Below, one piece after another: positions 1 through 10,869 of a stretch of DNA of 37,264 bases (positions within the stretch are counted from its first letter, which is position 1; each line of letters starts with the position of its first letter). Under the pieces are notes generated by a model. That model was given only the letters and a program-made list of their open reading frames with translations, ran no database searches and had not been told where the DNA came from. Position numbers and translations under genes: made by a program. Origin of the DNA: Cercozoa sp. M6MM (Eukaryota > Endomyxa: Ascetosporea); the NCBI GenBank assembly GCA_040357565.1, contig JBDODJ010000112.1. One strand, given 5' to 3'.

Positions 1-45
<45 letters not shown>
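1..45. repeat. (GT)n microsatellite at window edge
   Basis: Perfect GT dinucleotide run at the left edge. On the minus strand it is a (CA)n tract lying just inside the intron that follows the second BTB/T1 exon, so it is intronic. The open frame of alternating Cys-Val through it is not a gene. Confidence 0.95.
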
Positions 46-46
<1 letters not shown>

Positions 47-55
47 TATACAGAC

Positions 56-294
56 ATATAAAATGCGCCTCATCATCTGTACATGTATATCGTACCACAG
101 AACCAGTGCGAGCGTTGATGTCTGCACCGACGTTGGACGACACGATGCGGGCGAGCTGCGTAATCAAGCAAAAATACCGGGAACAATAACATTCGACACC
201 TCAGGGCGTAGTACCATTGAATCCGGCTCGGAGAGCAACAGTGACGCTGTGGTCTCAAACATAGTGCCACCAACGTTGAGTTTGATCCGCACGC
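56..294 (-). CDS. BTB/T1 (K-tetra) domain protein, N-terminal part, partial
   Basis: Two exons on the minus strand, 294-215 and 155-56, separated by a 59-base GT-AG intron, spell the start of a BTB/POZ T1-type tetramerisation domain. The first gives VRIKLNVGGTMFETT followed by SLLLSEPDSM. The second continues LARIVSSNVGADINARTG and ends DDEAHFI, where the family has its DxDGxxFIDRDP turn. This is the canonical beta1-beta2-alpha1 pattern (LNVGGxxFxTTxxTL...PDSxLARLF) of KCTD proteins and voltage-gated potassium channel T1 domains. The splice phases agree (phase 0 at the inner junction). The rest of the protein lies beyond position 1, after the (CA)n intron, so KCTD adaptor and Kv channel cannot be told apart. 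The acceptor before 294 shows at least one upstream exon, which I could not place with confidence between 295 and 1076. Confidence 0.75.
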
Positions 295-1076
295 CTGTCA
301 GCAAGATTCAGATGCACTACATAAACTATCGATCATACTGTACCCCTCATAGATAATACCGCGTGTGGCAGACAGACGTGTTTGTCGCAATTTTCGACTA
401 ATCACGGTGTCGATCGACAGGTGCGGCTGTCGCTCTTCCTGTCCATGCGCGTGAGAATGCGAGAATCCCTGCAAGGCTAATTAAATCAAAGATCTTCAAC
501 ATGGAAGACAACTTACGCACTCGCTGTCGGTGTCAAGAGGAGGCTCCGACACTCGCGACAACGAGAAAGAGTATCTCTGCGGGCGACTCGCTGAAGGGGG
601 AAGGGTAAAGGGAGGAGGAAACGACCATTGGCAAAACAATATTGCCAGCCGTGACAGGCTCACCTTCCGTGATCATAGCACGTGCTGATCTGTTTGCTTC
701 TTATGAAGTACGTTTCCTGTCTGTTCTGTCAGTTAGAACGTGGCGTGTTAGATCTTCAACTTTTGTCACGTTTTTTGCCTTTGCCTTGTTTTCCTAGAAC
801 GATCGACGAACTCTCCGTAAACTTTCTGACTTAATAAAACGTCGTCACAGCACTGTAGTCCAGTGCAGTTGGCAGCGTCACGGAATGTCTTATTGACTTA
901 GTATCCCACCTGATGCATAATCATGCGTTGCTGCAAAAACGAAACCGAATGGCCATCGGCACGGGAGGAGCTTAGTGCTACGGTGTACGCGATGAGGAAT
1001 TCCTTCACCTCACAGGCTATTACGCTGCCATCCGACCGACGCTGCTCAACTAATCAGCGCAGCTGACTCGACAGAA
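295..1076. other. Unassigned stretch between BTB/T1 gene and NAD kinase
   Basis: No reading frame here has a recognisable product. It must hold the promoter and first exon or exons of the leftward BTB/T1 gene plus the 3' flank of NAD kinase. A short minus-strand ATG context near 450 (Met-Asp-Arg-Lys-Ser...) could be the first exon, but its splice phase does not join cleanly to the exon at 294, so I do not call it. Confidence 0.5.
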
Positions 1077-3167
1077 TTAGCCGGAGTGCGACGCCGACTC
1101 CAAGCTCGAATCATCAGGAAACCGATGGTTCAAAATATGGTGATGTTCCTCAACTTCCTGCAGCAGGATCTCCTCGACGTCACCCGAAATGTACTTTGGT
1201 GGAGTTGGTGACGAGGCCTCGCCCAGCGCGCTACACACAGAGTGCAATGTGTGGACTCCAACGAAAGGGGACATCGTGGATTTGTACCGGTTGAGAGCAG
1301 CAGAAAGCGGCTTCTGCGGCACGCGGACGTTCCAATGCAGCTTTTCTCGAATGCTCTCAAACTGCAAAATCATATCAAAACACTTGACTCAGGAAAGCGT
1401 GCACTCAAATGGGTGAGGGCAAACAGGTGAGGGCAAAGGGGTGAAGAGGGTGAGGGTAAAGAGGGTAAACATGCCCATTCAGAATTAGCGCCAACTTCGT
1501 GTGTCACCGACGGCAGCGGAGTGCTGCATGTGCGTTTGTTTTGCTCAGGTTTCGCAGAGACAACGAGAACAGTACCCAGCAACACGCACGCGCACAGCCG
1601 AACCCCTTTCCAACGACTCTGTCCTCCTTCCTGTTCGCACATACTTAAACGCAGAGTTTGTAACTCCACATTAGCGGTACCATCGAACGCGCAGTAGGCC
1701 GAACCACGTGAGCCCTCTGGCATGCTAATCACCACACTACACAAGACGTCTACAGGGATGCGAAGGCGGACAATAAAACCGCATGACGGCACCTCACAGA
1801 AGATGGCAGAACGAGCGGTCGAAAGGATAGCGTGTGCGGACAAATCGGCGTGACCAAAATGTTGGCGGCAGTGGGTGCCACCATGCTGCCGCCAGCCGAC
1901 ATCGAGTAGGCCTGGAGAACGACAGAGCACACATAACCCATATAAAGCACATAGCATACAGAAAACCTACAGTCGATCCAGTAGGAGTGGAAACAATCAG
2001 TCCGTCAGCCACCACAGAGGTGACGTGGCACTCGTCCACAAAGAGTTCTAGCTGTGCGAGATGAGTTCCACTGCCTCGATCCACAACGAGCTCGTTTAAA
2101 ACAAGGCGCTCCTCCTGTTATACAAGGATATCAGTGAAACACACAAAATAATAACAAAACTGGGTACCAACAGCTTGCCGCGCGGCGAGAACACCTCCAC
2201 CAGCAGTCGTTGGCGACGGACAACCGGAAGACCTTCCTCCTCCTGCCGATACCAACGAATGTGCGCAGAATTAAGAAAGCAGATGCAGGAGGCTACCGGG
2301 TGCAGGAGTCGTTCGAGGTGCTGTTTGTACTCTTGCGGCAAAAACGGAGTCAAAAAGCCAAGAGATCCGAGGTTGAAGCTCATCAACTATCAACACAAAG
2401 ACACACAGCAGCGGTGCAATTTCGACAGATATCATTGGTAGCTCACTATGAGGCTTACCAATGGAACAGGCTTTCCGACCTGGTACAGTGAGTTAACATG
2501 CAGCAAAGTGCCATCGCCACCTGTGCGCATACACACAATCACCACTTGTCATTCACACGTTACTTGGATTGGTCAGAACTTCGATCTAACACCACCCACA
2601 TTAGACAATATTACCCAAGGTGACCAGCACTTCGACATCGCTGGGAGGATTTGTCTCGTCGAAGGTTTTGACTCTCTCGGACTCCTCCTGGTGCATTCAA
2701 AAGCAGGTTTCGTTCAACCAGGTTGCACAGTTAAAGAAAACACACGGGTGTCAACTCCGAAGTGATTTTATCCAGACAGCAGGGAATGCGCACCACTGAA
2801 CCACTAAAATGTATTGTAGGCCTAGAGAGCAGAAATTGTGGGTACCGCAGCCTTGCCGTGCGAGGTATTGCGAAATACGTACTAACGAGCGATCGGCTTC
2901 CACGTCACCGGGTTTGTGAATCAAGCTGCGTTGCAAGGGAGGGTAAATGAGGGGAGGGTGATAGGATAGTAAGAGGGGGTTGCGCGGGGGAGAGTAAATG
3001 AGGACGAGAAAAGGGTGATAGGAGGGTAAGAGGTGGGCAAAAGAGGGGAGGGTAGACAAAAAAGTCAGCTCCAGTACGCGAAAACATGAGGTCTTTGTCT
3101 GAAGTGAAACCGCTCGACCATGTTTTCTGTCACCGGCTTGTACAGCAACAGTGTTGACAACTCAAAG
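1077..3167 (-). CDS. NADK: NAD kinase (ATP-NAD kinase), multi-exon
   Basis: Phosphorylates NAD+ to NADP+ using ATP; expected to be cytosolic, since no targeting signal is visible in the part read. Exons in order: 3167-3078 ([11 protein letters not shown]), 2925-2846 ([14 protein letters not shown]), about 2802-2753, 2687-2615 ([10 protein letters not shown]), 2520-2459 ([20 protein letters not shown]), 2386-2297 ([13 protein letters not shown]), 2242-2168, 2114-1971 ([12 protein letters not shown], then [13 protein letters not shown]), 1911-1793 ([11 protein letters not shown], then [12 protein letters not shown]), 1736 to about 1645 ([12 protein letters not shown], then FDG), about 1530-1480 (TPLPSV), and 1361-1077 ([12 protein letters not shown]). 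The catalytic GGDGT is split by an intron after the first Gly; [16 protein letters not shown] and the PICPHxLSFRP signature are complete. The protein ends with a tail of about 75 residues, rich in Glu and His (EEVEEHHH). The 5' end is unresolved because the exon at 3167 needs an upstream partner. Donors near 1645 and 1480 are uncertain; the latter may be GC-AG. Confidence 0.94.
1407..1472. repeat. G-rich degenerate minisatellite in NAD kinase intron
   Basis: Repeats of the kind GGTGAGGGCAAA, GGGGTGAAGA and GGGTAAAG run across this stretch on the plus strand. On the coding (minus) strand it is a polypyrimidine tract inside the last NAD kinase intron. Several GGG and GGGG runs are closely spaced. 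Confidence 0.8.
2937..3058. repeat. G-rich degenerate minisatellite in upstream NAD kinase intron
   Basis: Units such as GGGAGGGTAAATGA, GGGTGATAGGA and GGTAAGAGG recur irregularly on the plus strand. The tract fills the intron between the NAD kinase exons 3167-3078 and 2925-2846, giving a coding-strand polypyrimidine tract. The composition resembles the tract at 1407-1472. Confidence 0.8.
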
Positions 3168-3577
3168 CTGCACACCCTGTCAAAGCTGTTCGTACTTGTG
3201 CTTAGACAAAATATAATGACAATAAGCAGCAGAAAAGAGAATTTTACCGGATTTACAAACTGGACAGCGTGGACGGGCCTGCATGAGCTCTCGGTGAGCC
3301 AATGCTGTTTACGGGCGTCAAATACGCGTATCACGGGTTTCTAGTCGCTCGAACAAACTGGTGTTGTGTGTTCTGAATTACGAGCGATGGACGGCCGATA
3401 ATTCTGGACTGCAATTCAATTTAAATAAAGGTTTCGTCTACAGTAGGAGAATGGTCGGTGCTGCTCAAACGGTGCTGTGAACCCCCATATTTTTCTTTTT
3501 CTCGAATACTTGAACTACAAACAATATCGACAGAGGCGGCACGACAATCGTGTTATTTATTCTGTGCAGTCGATTTA
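3168..3577. other. Gap between NAD kinase 5' region and aminopeptidase 3' end
   Basis: Contains the unresolved 5' exon or exons of NAD kinase, probably its promoter, and the 3' flank of the aminopeptidase gene. A short exon-like stretch near 3297-3267 on the minus strand is bounded by AG and GT but its phase does not match the next exon. No other gene is seen. Confidence 0.5.
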
Positions 3578-6500
3578 TTAGTGAGAGAAGTGTGCGCGGA
3601 GAGCCACCTGCTGCAGCTGGCGACTAGCTGCACGTGCGTAAATCGACGCAACGGCACGTCTGACGTTCGTTGCCTTCAAACAACGCATGAGCACCCGCAA
3701 CGTCAATGTTGCTGCAGACAGATGTTTAAATACCACAGTATCATCGATGTCTTTGCCGGCGAAGAAGTCTTCGGCCTGTTTGGCTTTCTGAACAATCAGA
3801 GGTCCCACAGAATGGATAACGAATTCAGTAAACAATCAGCAAAGTTACCTCCTCACAGCGGAAGGACCGAAGCGCATAAAACACAATATGCTTCGTCATG
3901 TTTTTGTATTTTCTCATCAGCTACGCCACCAAACCAAATTTAATATCACAATTGAACACATGCAAGAGAGAAAAATTAACGTGTTACCTGGTTGAAGTGC
4001 GTTGTGACGAAATTGAATACGGCACACCGAAGCGACGGGCGCGCTGCCATATGAGCGACCACCATGTAGCTCTGATTTGCAGCGACGATGCCTCCTTCCC
4101 CGGACTCGCCGTACCTATGCAAGTGGTCAACGTGCGTATAGCTGCACAGCTGCACAAGCAAGAACAAAACGCAAAATCGTACATGGTGGACAGAAGCGAG
4201 TTGGCAAAGGCCTCGTTCTCGCCACAATAAGTGCACGCACGCAGCAGCAAGCTTCTTTCCTGTGCAGGAGCAATTGCTCAATTTTCTAAGTTACTAGACT
4301 TGACACTCACACGAAGGTACCTCGGCCAGAGTGCTGACTCCGTAGGCGTCGCACAGAAGCGACAGTGTGCCGTTCCCCGGTTGCTGCGAGACAGCGGCAC
4401 AGAGGTAGTTGCTTCGCACTACACAAATCAACTGAAACTTAGCACCCACCGAGTGCGTTCAGTAGATACCATCGGCAGGCAGTGCATGTAGCGACTCAAA
4501 CAGCATATCGACGTTGTCAAACTTCAAGCGCGACGCTGCCTCATCTTTCACACTACAGTCATATATATAGGTGCACAGATACCAGCTCGTCCTGTACTAC
4601 CACTGGTAGTCGGCAGCGAAAAGAGCGCCAAATACTGCGGCAAACGTCGGAGCTTGCATCTTGTTGTCCTGCAGGCATGGAGGGTCTCACTGGATCACAT
4701 GCCGAGAGGTATACAGCAAGAAACTACCTCGTACATAACGGCAGTGTGCATCGTTGTGTAGAGAGGCAGGAGAGCTTCCACCACTGCTTGGCACAAGTTA
4801 GCGTGCACATCGTCATTCTCGCCGTTCTTGTGCAAGCCCAGCAGCGTGCGCACCTCAGCACACACCTGCATGCACAGGAACGAGCTCTGGGACAGCACCG
4901 GAGAGATTCGAGGCAGCAGCTTCAGTGCACGCGCGATGTGCTCGTCGAACGCGAACGTATCGTCGACCAGCGCAATTAGCGACACAGCATCGTCTGCAGG
5001 TACACGTTGGTGCAATGAAAAGCCGAGCCACGGTGTTTACACGCACCAGAATCCTTGTTGACGACAAAGTCAAGACACTGTTCCCACAGTGTCTCGTCCT
5101 TCATGCAGACTCTGCGCAGATGCACCTACGTAACAAAACGAAGTCTAATTTGAGCATTATACGTGCACATACCTATAGAAGGCACGGCCGTTGGGAATGT
5201 AGACACGCGACGGGTCGGAAAGATCAACTTCAACAGTTGTCCGGTTTGGCAGCAGCAGCGACTTTGACTCTGCATCTCCAATGCTTCGCACCGTCACTGG
5301 CACGGGCCATTCCAGTGGGTCTGTGCACACAGCCAGTAACGACGGCAGAGTCAGCCCACAACCACTGTCGTTTCCAACCCATATTGGCGGCAATGTAGTC
5401 GGGCGCGATTCCAGCAGTCACAAAAGTCTCCTGTCGTAGAGACAACTTGTCTGTTTACAGACAAAACACATAAATGCAACTATGCCCTAGAAAAAGAAAA
5501 ACCGGCAGCATCGACATGAACGACCGGGAAATGCGGTTGCCGCACCCACTTCTCCATGAGGGAGACCACATCGACCTCCTGTGTTTGACAAAGGCGCACT
5601 GCTGTTGTTCAACTAGCTGATCATACCTCATATATTTCACGCACCTGACCAGAGGCGTCAACAGCTTCTTGCAAGGCGCGCCACAGGTCATTCGTTTTCG
5701 CGTTCTCGTACTGTATATGTGGGTGCACTTTCAAGAGATAGGGAGAGGAAGAGATCAGTAGTTGCAGGATGAATACCTTATGTTTCTTCAAGTAACGACG
5801 CACGCCGTCGAAGAAAACGTTGTCACCGATGAAAGTGCTCAACTGCTGTAATACCGACGCGCCTCTGTAACGTATAAGTCGTAAACACACATGCAAGTCC
5901 CGGGGAAAGGGCAGTGTACTTGGCGTAAGAAATCGCATCAAAATTCGCATCAGCCTTTGTTTCATCATCGAGGTCGACATGCACCGGGTGGGTTCCACTA
6001 CGAGGTTGCGTACGTGCGCGTCAAAAGCACACAAAAAATAGGCTGCATACGTGCTTTCGTCGAGGGCAAGAGCCGCACTACGCACTTCCGACGCAAACAT
6101 GTTCCAGATCTTCCACTAACAAGCATTCGGTAGACAAGGAGCCCTGGGCTCACTAATGAGTCTGTATAGGCAGGCACGCACCTCGGGAAACAAGGCATCC
6201 ACGGCAACGAACTCCATGAACCGCGCAAAACCTTCGTTCAGCCAGAGAGCGGACCAAAAGTCCATCGTCACCTGCAATGATGCATACGCATAACAGCAGA
6301 GTAGTCGCAGGCGAGACACTGTTTTACCAGGTTGCCGAACCACATGTGCGCCAGTTCGTGACACTGCGTACACCAGTGTGCCAAACACCGACACCATGTA
6401 CATATGAAGTGAGGTTACAGTGGTGCGTGTGGCTCGCATCAACTGCGTGCGACTCGTGTTGTCACGATCAACCAGGAGACGCTCTTGGCGGAAGGTGCAC

Positions 6501-7457
6501 AAACCCCAACCTACTCAAGCGTACTTTAAAAAGTAGGTTGGACAAGCAGAGTAGAGTACCCTCCATTGCACCGGCAGCGAAGGCGTGGATGCAGACCAGG
6601 TCCATCTTGCGCAACGGGAAGGGAATGTCGAACAGCTTCTCGTACAATGGGAGGCATCTGTTCACGACACCTCCACTCGTGCATCTCATGCCAAAAGAAA
6701 AAGACGGGAGTCACCTGCGAGACACGTCGAGTGCATGCGTGGCCCGGTGTGACATGCCAGGCGGCGTGTAGACACTCACACGCACACCGGAGGCAGTGCT
6801 GCAGGCAACGACGTCAAAGTCGCCGATGACCCACGTCAGCTGAGCATGGCAAGCGACGGGCACGATGAAGAAAGTTGCTCAGACAAAATGAAAACACGTG
6901 CAACGGACAAGGTAGACACTCATTCTAGGTGTGGTATCGAAGGCGACCACACGGCTTCCCTGTTCCACCGTCCAAAAGTCTGGGAACCCAAGATATCACG
7001 ACAGATACAGAAACCAGGATATTAGAGATACAGTATCAGATGAGGGTGTGTGCGCGCATGTACCATCAGTAGAATTATACTTGACCGGCGAGTAGTTCAC
7101 AAAACTGCCGCTCACGTCCCTGTCAAAACTCGCACAGAATAATCTGCCATCGTTTGAATTGGAAGCAATGTACCCAGCTTTGACAGCGACCGCGTCGTCA
7201 CTTTTGTCGGTATTCGACAAAGCATACTGCGACGCGAGGGCAGGAGGCACTAGTCGCACAGAATACTATGTTCCGGTAGTTTGCACTAGGCGAACAGCAT
7301 ACGAATGAGGCAAAGCGAAAACGTCGCTTTGAAGCACTACATAACAAGGTGTGAGAAGTGAAGGCTTAAGAGTGTAAAACAAGGTACCGGCTCATCGAAG
7401 CAGGGAAGAGCGCAACGGGCATCAGTCGCCTCAAACTGAAAACAACCGTGCAACGCG

Positions 7458-7542
<85 letters not shown>

Positions 7543-8007
7543 CTGAGTCAACAAGACAGTGTCGCCGTTGCTGCCTCCACAGCTCCGGTAGAAACCGGCC
7601 ATGCTGTCGCTGATCTCGCCAGTGTACTTCATTCGCAGCGTGGCATTGCCTGGCTCTGTCAACACACCGGTAGATTGGTGGTCAGGAAACTACGATGAGA
7701 AAGCACAACACCCACAGGCTCCGGCAGCCGCAGCACGAGACGACGAAGTTCTTTGTCAACGTAAACAGCCGTTTCGACACATTGCTCACCTTGCTGTACA
7801 CTTGCCGCCGATACTACGCAGCACAATGTATCTGCCACGGGGGGGGGGTGATACTGTAGAATAACGAACCAACTAACGAAGGGTCCGCGTGCAAGACAAT
7901 CTCTTGCGTTGCCAGCGCAACAACAACATCAATTGAAACCCGGCCATTGAAGGTATAGGTTTCAACGCAGGGCGCGATAGCTAGGTTGTAATGCTCCGGG
8001 AAGACCT
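3578..8007 (-). CDS. M1-family zinc aminopeptidase, about 25 exons
   Basis: Cleaves N-terminal residues from peptides; resembles puromycin-sensitive or aminopeptidase N-type enzymes. The N-terminal beta domain begins at 8007 (VFPEHYNLAIAP), then GEISDSMAGFYRS (about 7620-7570), FEATDARCALPCFDEP (about 7437-7388), ALSNT (about 7220), RMSVYLV (about 6940) and VRVSVYTPPGM (about 6780). The substrate-anchoring motif reads AGAMEG (about 6565), then WGLCTFRQERLLVD. Zinc site HELAHMWFGNL is at 6368-6331 and WLNEGFARF at about 6230, an exact HExxH-x18-E. The catalytic Tyr lies in ISYAKGASV, split by a 56-base intron near 5930-5870. After the catalytic domain come FPVVHV (about 5535), FYRV across 5165-5112, the LIALVDDTFAF helix (about 4970) and a long helical C-terminal domain ending in a stop at 3578-3580. 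Introns checked (46, 53, 56, 58 bases) keep frame. The first exon or exons, upstream of 8007, are not resolved. GAMEN with Asn replaced by Gly is unusual; see findings. Confidence 0.95.
7462..7537. repeat. (GA)n microsatellite in aminopeptidase intron
   Basis: Perfect GA run on the plus strand, (CT)n on the coding strand. It forms most of the intron between the exon ending in the LLTQ codons (near 7540) and the FEATDAR exon at about 7437, and so acts as an extended polypyrimidine tract. Confidence 0.95.
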
Positions 8008-8628
8008 GTAAAAGAAAATCACATGTACTGTACGCTTTTTCGTCCAACGCTGGCAAGCCATAAATACCGTCTTATTCAGACGCATTGCTATTGCAAATTC
8101 TGAGCACGAAATACAGCTCAATTAATGAACACCCCTGCAGCTTACAATACTGCAACAATGATCTGCGATGTTTAGATGTTGAGTCGGTACAGAATGAGCC
8201 AGAAAAGTACAGTACAGTACTGTACAGTGTCCGACGTACAGTATGACGGGGACAGAAGATGAACAGCTTTAATTTTTGTCGTCGCTCCGGAGGCCTTCTT
8301 CCAGGCATTCTGTTGATAATAATTTAAACACATGGTATTTCAGTGTACTCTGATACAAAACCACACTGGTAGACTGCTTAATGTCGCCATTTAGTGCCGC
8401 TTGAACGCCTCTCGGTGGCTACACGATTTGTCCAGCTGTCCCGAGACATGTACAGTACAGCGAGTGAGGAAAATAATGCGCTAAACAGTCCCCTCCTACG
8501 CTTCACCGTTATCTTTTGTTGCACAGCTAACGGAGGTGGGTAGTAGAGCCATAACCGAAGCGTGGGAACGCGGCTGATCTGTTTGGCGATCAGTGAGCAG
8601 CTGGGGAAGAGGAGGTTTACAGCACCAC
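8008..8628. promoter_or_regulatory. Shared divergent 5' region, aminopeptidase / ABCG transporter
   Basis: The leftward aminopeptidase and the rightward ABCG gene face away from each other across about 620 bases, so this stretch should hold both promoters plus the first aminopeptidase exon or exons. A candidate minus-strand ATG sits near 8308 but is not tied to the gene by phase. Near 8205-8226 lies a self-complementary run built from GTACAGTAC/GTACTGTAC units. No classic TATA box or known operator is recognisable. Confidence 0.5.
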
Positions 8629-10788
8629 ATGGCACGCAACACCGTCACCGCGCTGTTTTGGTCACTGTTTCTGTCGTGTGCGCTTCTCTTTGGACGAATC
8701 TCCGCCGCAGACACATGTAACTGCACTTCAGAGACGACCTTCTGTGAACACACACAGCTACAATGCCAGAATGGCGGCTACCTGCGTAACTCGCAACTTG
8801 ACTGCACGTTTTTGTGTTCTTGGTTACTTTTCATTTGTAGTACCCACGTTCGACGCATGCAGCGCCTCCGTTACGTGTCTGAAAGAGGACCCACAACCGT
8901 GGCAACTTGCCAGTGCCGTATCGCACAACACACCATAACACCCCACCACCGCTATAATCGACCGTGTATGCCACAGGAGTGGTGCCGCTGTCCCGATAGT
9001 GACTGGGGCGGCACGCAGTGCCAGTTCGCTCGCAGTCAGAGCGCCTGCGCTGCTGGTCTCGAGTTCGACGGTGGCTTCGTCAATGTGCACGTACCCTTTG
9101 ACATGCAACAACTTTCGACTCTTGTGTTTTTGACTCTTGTGTTTTTGACTCTTGTGTATGTATGGATAGGAGAGTGTCGAGAAGGTGAGTTCGGAGTGCT
9201 TCACAGAGTACGCCAAACTCGTCGACGATTTTGTCGGCTTGCGCGATCATCGCATAAGCATCACGGTAGCCACGTGTCGATTGATCTGTATGGTGGCACT
9301 GCATGTTGCACACCTGCAGGCGTATGCGCACAACAAGACAGTGGACGCAGTGATTAAGGCGCGTACGAGGCAGCCCGACACTGATCAGTGCGGTGCCACG
9401 ACGGATGCCTTCTCCTGCAAGTACGTACATGTATTGTAACCTGTATACAGACACGAATCAGTTCGCATGTCGCAGGTTTTCCGAGTGCAACTTCTACACG
9501 GACACATCGGAAGACGTGGGGTCTGTTTTTTGTTTTTTTAAGTTGTTGTTCGCTTGCGTTACCTCGTGTGTTATTTACAGAGCGGTGTACGAGTGCTTTC
9601 ACATGGAGTGTTCCGCATGCACCGAACCTGGTTGCAATCCACTTCTGCCTGGGTACCCTTGCTGCCATATCACTCTCTTGCGAACACATGTTACGCCGTG
9701 CTTGAAATATAGCATTCTGTCCGGAATCAATGGCTATCAGGAAGAAGGTTTGAAGGTACACACTTGCCGCGCTCAAATCCTTGTCGGCACCTGCAGTTTT
9801 TTTTTAATTTTTGTTTTTCTAGTTTTAATTTTATTCTTTTTGATTTGTTTTTATTCTTTTCAATTTACTGTTTCTTATTTTTGACATATTTTTCAATTTT
9901 GTTTTTTTTTTTAAGTCAGCTCAGTATTATTTATTTATTCGTTTTTTCTATTTATTTTGCGGGTTTGTGCAGATCACATTCGCGGCCGAAAGCAAAGCGG
10001 CGACCGGTAGCAGCGACGCAGTTCTAGGCATTCCGGTAACACTGTCGTTTTTTTTTTTCTGCTTTGTTTTGCTTAGATGCGTGATGTTGTGCAGATACTG
10101 GCGTTGAACATGCGTTGTTATTCGGGTGCCTGTGTTTCGGGGATTGACCGAAACGAAGTCACTCCGCGTAGGTTTTGCTTTTGTTTTGCCTTATTTCCTC
10201 ACTCCTGTCTTTTCGTCTCGGCTCTAATAGAGGTCGAGGAACAGACTCTTAAACCTGCCGCCAAGTACGTCGCTATCTCCGTCTGCGCAATGGCCACGTG
10301 GGTTTTATCTATCTATGTTCGTGTATGTATGCACTTACCTGTGTATGTCTGTGTGCACAGTGTGGCCGTGTTGCTGGCCGCTGCTGCGTTAAACCGGCGC
10401 CCCTCCTCGGTTGTGTTTGATGACACCGCAGTCGATAAGGTTCCTTTGTTCCTCGTTCTTGGGATGGTGTCTGTTGTGACCTCCTCCCCCCCCCCCCCCG
10501 TAGACTGAAGGAGGCAGCACAGGCGTGGAACTCGTGCCGCTGGGCAGTGATGTCGATCGACACAGTAGCATGAGTGATGCTAATGTCGTCACCATTCGCG
10601 CCAACACATTACGTATTCTGCGTTCAATCTGAGTATATGTAGGTATTGTGTATGTATCCACAGTTAACAACGAAGGCTTCGCTTTGGCCTGGCGCAACCT
10701 CAGCTTCACTGTGCGTGACAATCGCCGCGGCCAGTCGGAACGTCTGCGGACCATTCTAAGCGACTGCACCGGCTGCGCTCTACCAGGT

Positions 10789-10869
<81 letters not shown>

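Noticed and set aside
1..356. Plus-strand frames with Val-Cys repeats at the left edge
   Set aside because: They are the microsatellite read as protein plus the antisense shadow of the BTB/T1 exons, which have a clear family match on the minus strand.
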